Assembly (NCBI RefSeq): GCF_015706575.1
Contig: NW_024037072.1
Location: forward strand, 1,741,001-1,805,000
Source of the DNA: Patiria miniata
Taxonomy: Eukaryota > Echinodermata > Asteroidea > Valvatida > Asterinidae
Length of the DNA stretch: 64,000 nucleotides
Direction of reading: 5' to 3'
Shown: piece by piece, positions 58,579-64,000 of the stretch
Layout of the letters: every line of letters starts with the position of its first letter
How positions within the stretch are numbered: the first letter of the stretch is position 1
Translations under genes and position numbers: made by a program
Notes under the pieces: generated by a model
Databases searched by the model: none
Told to the model about the DNA's origin: nothing
Seen by the model: the letters and a program-made list of their open reading frames with translations, nothing else

Positions 58579-59135
58579 GTTCAACATAAACCGGTAACGA
58601 AAACAGTCATGACAGATAGTGTAACCTGAGGCGAGCTCATACACACAGTCACAGTCATTGTAATAGTCATTATTAATGTAGCTCAGCTCAGCTCAGGTGA
58701 GTGGACATTTTAAGTCAGAGTGAGAATATTTTTCCTGGGAAAGAATGCAGTATCAAGACGTCACTTGAGCAGTTGAGTGGTTGTGTAATATGGAGAGTCA
58801 AGAACATGAAGCAATTTTTTTCAAAACAAAATTGGAAATGTTTCTTTTATTAAGATTTTTGCAATGTCATGCTGACTGACCTGCTTTAGTTACTAAGTTG
58901 GTACTTGGTTGGTGGTCCTCCAAAATATTCCATCTAGGGAATTTAAACTGGAGGTGTGGTGTGGTGAGCTGAGAGTGGTCGAGATTAAGTTTTGTCACAA
59001 AGGTCGAGATTAAGTTGTGTCAGGATGTGACATTCTTTCATTTTTCTGTCGCATAATTTTCAAAAATTACAAAGTTAAAGTAGGCCCTAACTAGTAGGGT
59101 CCTAAAGTACAGGTAGATATCTTGGAATTCCTAAA

Positions 59136-59565
59136 TATTTACTGGACTGCCTCCGTAAACATAGGCCACACATCCACATGTACAAAAATCGTGTCGACTT
59201 TGCCAAATTTTGATTTTCACATTTAGGCTTAGTTTGTAGGGTTTTTTTGCTTTAGAAGCATACTCACCCTCTTTATAGGCTAATCAGAAAGTGCTGCCTT
59301 TTTCAGATGTATATTTTTCGTGAAATTTTTCAGATTCATTTTTACACGTTTGCGTATCAAAATTTCAACATGAAATTTCACAAAAATTAGACATCTGAAA
59401 AAGGCAGCACTTTCTGACTAGCCTATAAAGAGGGTGAGTATGCTTCTAAAGCAAAAAAATCCTACAAACTAAGCCTAAATGTGAAAATCAAAATTTGGCA
59501 AAGTCGACACAATTTTTGTACATGTGGATGTGTGGCCTATGTTTACGGAGGCAGTCCAGTAAATA
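59136..59565. mobile_element. Foldback element, 430 bp
   Basis: Arms of about 200 bp begin TATTTACTGGACTGCC and end in the inverse. They are nearly identical, and the loop is under 40 bp. No coding. The flanks could be a TA duplication, but TA is part of the arm ends, so this is uncertain. Confidence 0.88.
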
Positions 59566-60029
59566 GGCCACATTTATGGGGCTAGGTAGTGACCAGGTAA
59601 GTGCGTTTCCAAATTTAATATGAAGTTGCAAAACAGTTTGTATCATCGCCTGCTCTGCTGATCATTCAAAGTTAGCATGGTCTGATGGTCAGAAATTATG
59701 CAAATTTACCACGTGTTTGCATTTTTATACTAGGCATGATAGGTGTCGGCCTGAGCTCACTGTAAGAGGGACTGGACCCCATGTATGGTACTAGGAGTAG
59801 GCCTACTGTTGCTCAGATGGATGTCTTGTTTGAAGTTCAAGATTGGGGGGGAGGGGCTAAACTGATCGATGAAGCATTTTTTTGTGGGCTGCAACATAAG
59901 CATGGAATGTAGTATCCCCCCCCCCCCCCCTAGCCCAGGTTGGACGAAGTCTTCATTGCAATACGACTAACGTCCAGGGCAAGAATTCTCTACATGAAAC
60001 CACCCAACATTTTTACCAGAGTTTTGTTA

Positions 60030-60818
60030 TGTTTTACCTCGTTATAGAAGCTTATTTCACGCCTACATACTCTATGTATCCTTATCTATTGGCCGCTGGG
60101 TTCAGGAATTCCATATGCGATGCTGACTGACGTTAATCAGGAAAATAAACTCCAAAGCAACGTTAAACTTGTACGTGTTTGTAGTCTCTTTTCATCAGTT
60201 TATTCCCAGAGTCGTACGTCTTGCATCATGTACAATGTACATGATATGTACAAATGTACGTGCGTACGATCCGAAAGCGCGCACGCACGCTAGCGCCCTC
60301 ATTTGTTTAGTTTTGGTTGGAACCGTGACGTCACTCCAGCCAACCGATGTCACGAAAACGCTCAACCAATGACCAAAGCCGAAATGTGTTTCTGGTAACT
60401 GGCGCGAAAACACGCTCGGTCATTGGATTAGCGACCGCGCCTTCAAGTAAGTGCGCGTGCGTATGAGGGTGGTTACTAAGCAAATCGCGCGTGCGCACTG
60501 CATATTCATGCGGCATAGTCTGTCCCTCGGACCAGATGTGATATGAGCGTCGAGAATAATTGTCCGGTCTAGGGAACCAGACTACACGCTGCACAGACGT
60601 TCATGGTATGATGTACGACTAGAATAGACTCGGCGGTGGGAAACTGATGAAAAGAGACTAAACACGTACAAGTTTAACGATGCTTTCGAGTTTATTTTCC
60701 TGATTGACGTCAGTCAGCATCGCATATGGAATTCCTGAACCCATCGTGCTACTAACAGATAAGGACACATAGAATACTACGACGTAAAAATTAGCTTCCC
60801 CAACAAGGTAAAAATATT
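60030..60818. repeat. Large imperfect palindrome around the CDC6 promoter
   Basis: The left arm (about 60030-60235) and the right arm (about 60605-60818) are inverted copies. Shared blocks include GGGTTCAGGAATTCCATATG, CGATGCTGACTGACGT, AGGAAAATAAACTC and GTCTCTTTTCATCAGTTT. The roughly 370 bp between them is GC- and CpG-rich and holds the CDC6 promoter sites. Confidence 0.85.
60361..60446 (+). promoter_or_regulatory. CDC6 core promoter: CCAAT, E2F, CCAAT
   Basis: CCAATGACC (60366-60374), GGCGCGAAAA (60401-60410, an E2F consensus TTTTCGCGCC on the other strand) and GGTCATTGG (60418-60426). A strong donor CAA/GTAAGTG at 60447 fits the end of a short non-coding exon 1, which would splice to the acceptor at 60992-60994. 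E2F control of CDC6 is well known in animals. Confidence 0.7.
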
Positions 60819-61015
60819 GAAATTATTGGTCAGAAATGTTTTCGTTCGGTTGTGAGCATATGTGTACTCAGGACTCCCTCCGTAACGTAGGGAGGAAAGG
60901 GAGTCCACCAGGGCTACCCCCCCCCCCCCCCCACCCCCATAAAAAGATGCCTCACAAGTTTTACTCAAATGCTTTGTGTAATTTCTGTTTGCAGGTCTTT
61001 TCCAAGAGTTACACA

Positions 61016-61322
61016 ATGCCTGTAAAAACAAGACAAGTACAAACCCCGCTTCAATTCAAGTGCCGAAAGACACGCAACAGTTGCAAGACGCCGCAAAGCA
61101 AATCTCAGGAAAAATGCCCAATGTCTGAATTAAGGAAGTCGAGTCTGACTTGTAGAACCATCAACAATGACAAGGACGCCTTAAATGCACCAGTCTCAAA
61201 GACACCAGAGACGTCATTGTCTCCACAACGTGTTAGAAGTAGATCGTCACGATATGATTCGGCAAGTCAGCCTGCTCAAACCATCCTCCCATCCTCTCCA
61301 AGAAAAAGGACATTATTGCAAG
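61016..61322 (+). CDS. CDC6: CDC6 first coding exon
   Basis: Acceptor GTTTGCAG at 60994, donor CAAG/GTAAAT, phase 1. Starts MPVKTRQVQTPLQF and ends SPRKRTLLQ. Contains most of the CDK-type sites. Confidence 0.93.
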
Positions 61323-63249
61323 GTAAATAATCAATATTTTAATGTCTTTTCAAAATAAGTGGTCTCAGTATATTCTACATGCACCTGTATTTTGTCCGGC
61401 TCATACTTAATTTGAAAGCGAATGCGAAGTTGACATCATAAAACATTCACAGGGAGCATCGCTGCAAAAACCAAAGAAAGTCACTTTGCAAGCAGTTGTG
61501 CTCAAGTTGAACAAATTTCAACTCTCTGCGATATTTCCCATGTGATAGGAAAAATAATTTCACTGAAGGAAACCTATCGATCTGTTTGTCAAGTTTCCAA
61601 AATTTGATTTCATTTTTCATGTTGTATTTTGTTTAATTTGCCGGAACAGAAGTCTCGACAAACGATGAACGCCCACTGACGCCATGCTGCAGTCCACGAA
61701 AGATGAAGAAAGAGAACATTCCCGTATGTGAAGATAATTCCATCGGTGCTGATAATGCAGATGTGTACATCTCTCGCTTGCACCATGTTGAGACTAGCCC
61801 TTGGAAAGGTGCATGTAAGAAGTTGGAATGTACCTCACCACCCAGGAGAAACCGAAAGGACAGCATGGTTGATAGAGTAACATCACCAGCAGGAAAGAGA
61901 TCTCCAAGGAAGACGGTTACTCCCCTGAAGCTTGAAAGAAATGAAGGTACGTTTCTTCTCATCGACTTCTTTTCAGGGGAAAATATGTGTAATCACGTGA
62001 TCTTAACCATATTCTTATTTACCACGGATGTTTGTTGCTGCTACGAGAAGATGTGAGAAGACAAACAAATTATCAAATTTACTGAAGACGTCTTCGGCTT
62101 ACTATTCCAATGTTTCAATTATTTCAGGAGAGTGTTACAAGAAGACCAAGCAAGCTTTGCATACAGCTCTACCCGATCGTCTGCTGTGTAGAGATAAGGA
62201 ACTTGGAATGATGACATCATTCTTGACAGGTCATGTGACCAAGAATCGAGCTGGTAGTCTGTATATTTCTGGAGCACCGGGAACCGGCAAGACGGCATGT
62301 TTGTCTCAGGTCTTAAACACGCATAAGGTAAAAGGCCCTGGATTATGATAGAAGTGTTTCATTTTGGAGACACTCAAAATATGATCTTATTTGAAAGTAA
62401 AACTTGAGCAATGGCTAGATGGACAAAAATTTATATTTCCTTTGACATGTAAACATTGACTTAATATGAAATACACACTGTGCTAATTCAGTGTGCTTAT
62501 TTGTAAATGTTGAGCGTTGTCTTAAAAATCGTAAAAAATTACTTAATATCAAAACCATGAAAATTATACATTTGGAGTATACCAGAATATTTCTCCTTTG
62601 ACCCTAACCACCCCAACTCCATCAAAATCCATCCCCCTGTTTTGGTGGATTTTGGGGGACTTGGTCCAGGAGGCGTGGCGTGACTAAATATTGATGGAGT
62701 TTGATGGACTTGGGCCTAATGGCCTGAAGCAGTGCTAGGGGTATCCAATTGATTTTGCCTAGCTTCCTGTACTGCTAATGTGATAAATGCCATGTGTAGC
62801 AAGTCAATGCATGTCAACCAGTGCATCAGTGGTGGATTCCATTATGTCATGTACAGTTTTGTATTGGAAGCACAGTGATTGATGGATTTTGATGGACTTG
62901 CTCCAGTTCCTAGTAAAAGACACTAGGGAGTTAGGGTTAATAAAGATCCCACTAGAATCGAGATGTCAGCCCTTCAACTTTTACAATTTGCATATTAAAA
63001 ATCAATTCAGTCAGAAAGCAGTTTTCTGCAATTTTTTTTTTCTCTCAAAAGATGTTTTTGTTTATTTTTTCTTCAGAAATTAATGAGCAAAGCTCAGGTC
63101 ATATTTGTGAACTGCATGTCCGTCCGACACAGTCAAGGAATTTATGGGAAGATTTTGGAGGAAGTTCTCGGCAGCCAACACGGCAAGAGGAGTGCTAAGG
63201 AAGCATCCAGAAGACTACAGAAGGCATTCACATCGACAGGACCCATGAT
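61016..63249 (+). CDS. CDC6: CDC6 replication licensing ATPase, partial
   Basis: Four coding exons: 61016-61322, 61650-61946, 62128-62327 and 63077-63249, giving about 325 residues; the rest lies past the window. CDC6 joins ORC at origins and loads MCM2-7 in G1. The N-terminal 200 residues are basic and carry CDK-type sites (TPLQ, TPQS, TPET, SPQR, SPRKR at 94-98, SPRK at 117-120) and a KEN box at about 123-125, as in human CDC6. The AAA+ domain starts with ALPDRLLCRDKEL and has Walker A GAPGTGKT at about 250-257, inside YISGAPGTGKTACLSQVL. Exon 4 gives VIFVNCMSVR and ends at TGPMI, just before the Walker B strand. The ATG has A at -3 and sits 21 nt after a splice acceptor, so exon 1 is non-coding. 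Confidence 0.96.
61650..61946 (+). CDS. CDC6: CDC6 second coding exon
   Basis: Acceptor GGAACAG, donor GTACGT, phase 1. Encodes LTPCCSPRKMKKENIPVCE (CDK site plus KEN box), later GKRSPRKTVTPLKL. Confidence 0.93.
62128..62327 (+). CDS. CDC6: CDC6 third coding exon, Walker A
   Basis: Acceptor TATTTCAG, donor GTAAAA, phase 0. Encodes the start of the AAA+ ATPase with the P-loop. Confidence 0.97.
62601..62937. mobile_element. MITE in CDC6 intron 3
   Basis: ACCCTAAC at the left end is inverted as GTTAGGGT at the right end. TCCATCAAAATCCATC (62618-62633) is perfectly inverted at 62881-62896. The middle is unpaired. Non-coding. Confidence 0.7.
63077..63249 (+). CDS. CDC6: CDC6 fourth coding exon
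   Basis: Acceptor TTCTTCAG, donor GTAAGC, phase 2. Encodes KLMSKAQVIFVNCMSVRHS to AFTSTGPM. The next exon, with Walker B, is outside the window. Confidence 0.95.
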
Positions 63250-63375
63250 GTAAGCTTCAGTCTTGATACATACATACCTACATGCATATTCAAACTAATT
63301 TTGCCTTTATACTGAACAGTTTTCCAATCATAACTAAATCAACCATGCTTTATTTAGTGTATGGTGTCCTGTTTA

Positions 63376-63735
63376 AATTCGGGCGATTCACAATGCAGTG
63401 CGCCACCAAGAGTTTGCCACGGAGAGTTCGTTTTTCAAGGTCACGGTCGACAAAACATGGCCCATTTGAACGAGTGTCAGTAGAAAACTTCAGCTAATTT
63501 GTTATAGATTGGGGCATAGCGTTCTGCCGCCTTACAAAATAACTCCATATTGATAAAACAAAAAAGAACCGGGCAAACAGATACTCGAATCATACGAACT
63601 TTCTGGCCGGAAAAACTAACAATTTCAAATGTCCCGCGCTGTGAATTTGTCGACCATCTCCCACAATGCACTGGGAAAAACGAGCCCTCCGTGGCAAACT
63701 CTTGGTGGCGCACTGCATTGTGAATCGCCCGAATT
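63376..63735. mobile_element. MITE downstream of CDC6 exon 4
   Basis: The arms of nearly 50 bp are an almost perfect inverted repeat starting AATTCGGGCGATTCAC, and the 260 bp interior is not palindromic. AATT at both ends may be a target duplication or part of the arms. Confidence 0.85.
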
Positions 63736-64000
63736 GATTGCTTTGAATGTGCTTTGACTTTACCAAAATAAAGTACAAGACATTCCCATTGCTTGGAATC
63801 GTCTTTGGCCTGACAATAATTCGGATCTGGCCTAATAGACTACTAGACTCAGTGGTTCCTGCCCCCTATGAAAATTGATTATGTAAGGACCGGGAACCAG
63901 TCTACTCACAGAGTGAATTTGTTCGTATGCAAAAGTTACCCTAAATAAAAGGGTTTTTTTGCCAGATAATTGCAGAAGACAAAAATAGACGAAAACAATT
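63736..64000 (+). other. CDC6 intron, right edge
   Basis: No exon is visible. 63830-63905 has small inverted ends (TAGACTCAGTGGTTCC and GGGAACCAGTCTA) related to the 19.17 kb element. Confidence 0.55.

Larger units (their letters stand above)
55453..60359. other. Intergenic region between EFCAB3-like and CDC6 genes
   Basis: Head-to-head spacing of about 5 kb. It contains the EFCAB3-side regulatory sites, C homopolymers at 56440, 56727 and 57814-57850 (37 C), a tiny MITE at 58495 and a foldback element at 59136. No gene recognised. Confidence 0.65.

Noticed and set aside
1-64000. LTR retroelements, retrovirus-like copies, Polintons, CRISPR arrays, rRNA operons
   Set aside because: No paired long terminal repeats, no gag/pol/integrase or capsid-like frames, no regular spacer array and no rRNA sequence were seen. 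The repeats found are LINE pieces, SINEs, MITEs and satellites.

Overview
The window is animal nuclear DNA. Genes are split by GT-AG introns, the sequence between them is AT-rich, and it is full of small inverted-repeat elements, tRNA-derived SINEs and LINE tails. The best lineage marker is a cholecystokinin/sulfakinin-type precursor at 12504-13001. Its two amidated peptides (GQSKVDDYGHGMFW and AHDEYGFGLFF) are nearly the same as the starfish CCK peptides I remember (QSKVDDYGHGLFW and a YGFGLFF form). I therefore read the organism as an echinoderm, quite possibly an asteroid. The class is an inference.

Layout. 1-12.5 kb: no gene recognised; repeats, a 3' LINE tail, a tandem duplication and a telomere-like hairpin. 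12.5-13.1 kb: CCK-type gene, plus strand, one coding exon. 13.1-31.4 kb: about 18 kb with no recognised gene, holding SINE/MITE debris and a few unexplained open frames. 31.5-42.6 kb: WDR86-type eight-blade WD-repeat gene, minus strand, four coding exons and a 7.4 kb first intron packed with transposons and a roughly 130 bp satellite. 42.6-46.7 kb: upstream of WDR86, with a palindromic RFX-like X-box. 46.7-55.5 kb: EFCAB3/SPATA21-type EF-hand gene, minus strand, nine coding exons that splice in frame to 478 residues. 55.5-60.4 kb: intergenic, bearing CRE, E2F-like and NRF1-like sites near the EFCAB3 start. 60.4-64 kb: CDC6, plus strand, four coding exons. It runs off the right edge just before its Walker B motif.

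The four genes do not form a pathway. CCK is a secreted neuropeptide. WDR86 is a predicted beta-propeller scaffold with a possible N-myristoylation signal and a long charged tail. The EFCAB3-like protein joins a basic N-terminal region with five RRxS (PKA-type) sites to an EF-hand pair. CDC6 is the replication licensing ATPase. EFCAB3 and CDC6 are transcribed divergently.

Most notable: a CCAAT-E2F-CCAAT promoter for CDC6 lying in the middle of a roughly 790 bp imperfect palindrome; five RRxS sites in the EFCAB3-like protein; WDR86 introns at matching positions in three successive blades; and several MITEs whose ends are proven by target-site duplications, one with a related empty site elsewhere in the window. 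I saw no LTR retroelement, Polinton, retrovirus-like element, CRISPR array or rRNA gene. All exon joins come from reading splice sites and phase by eye and have not been checked against transcripts.
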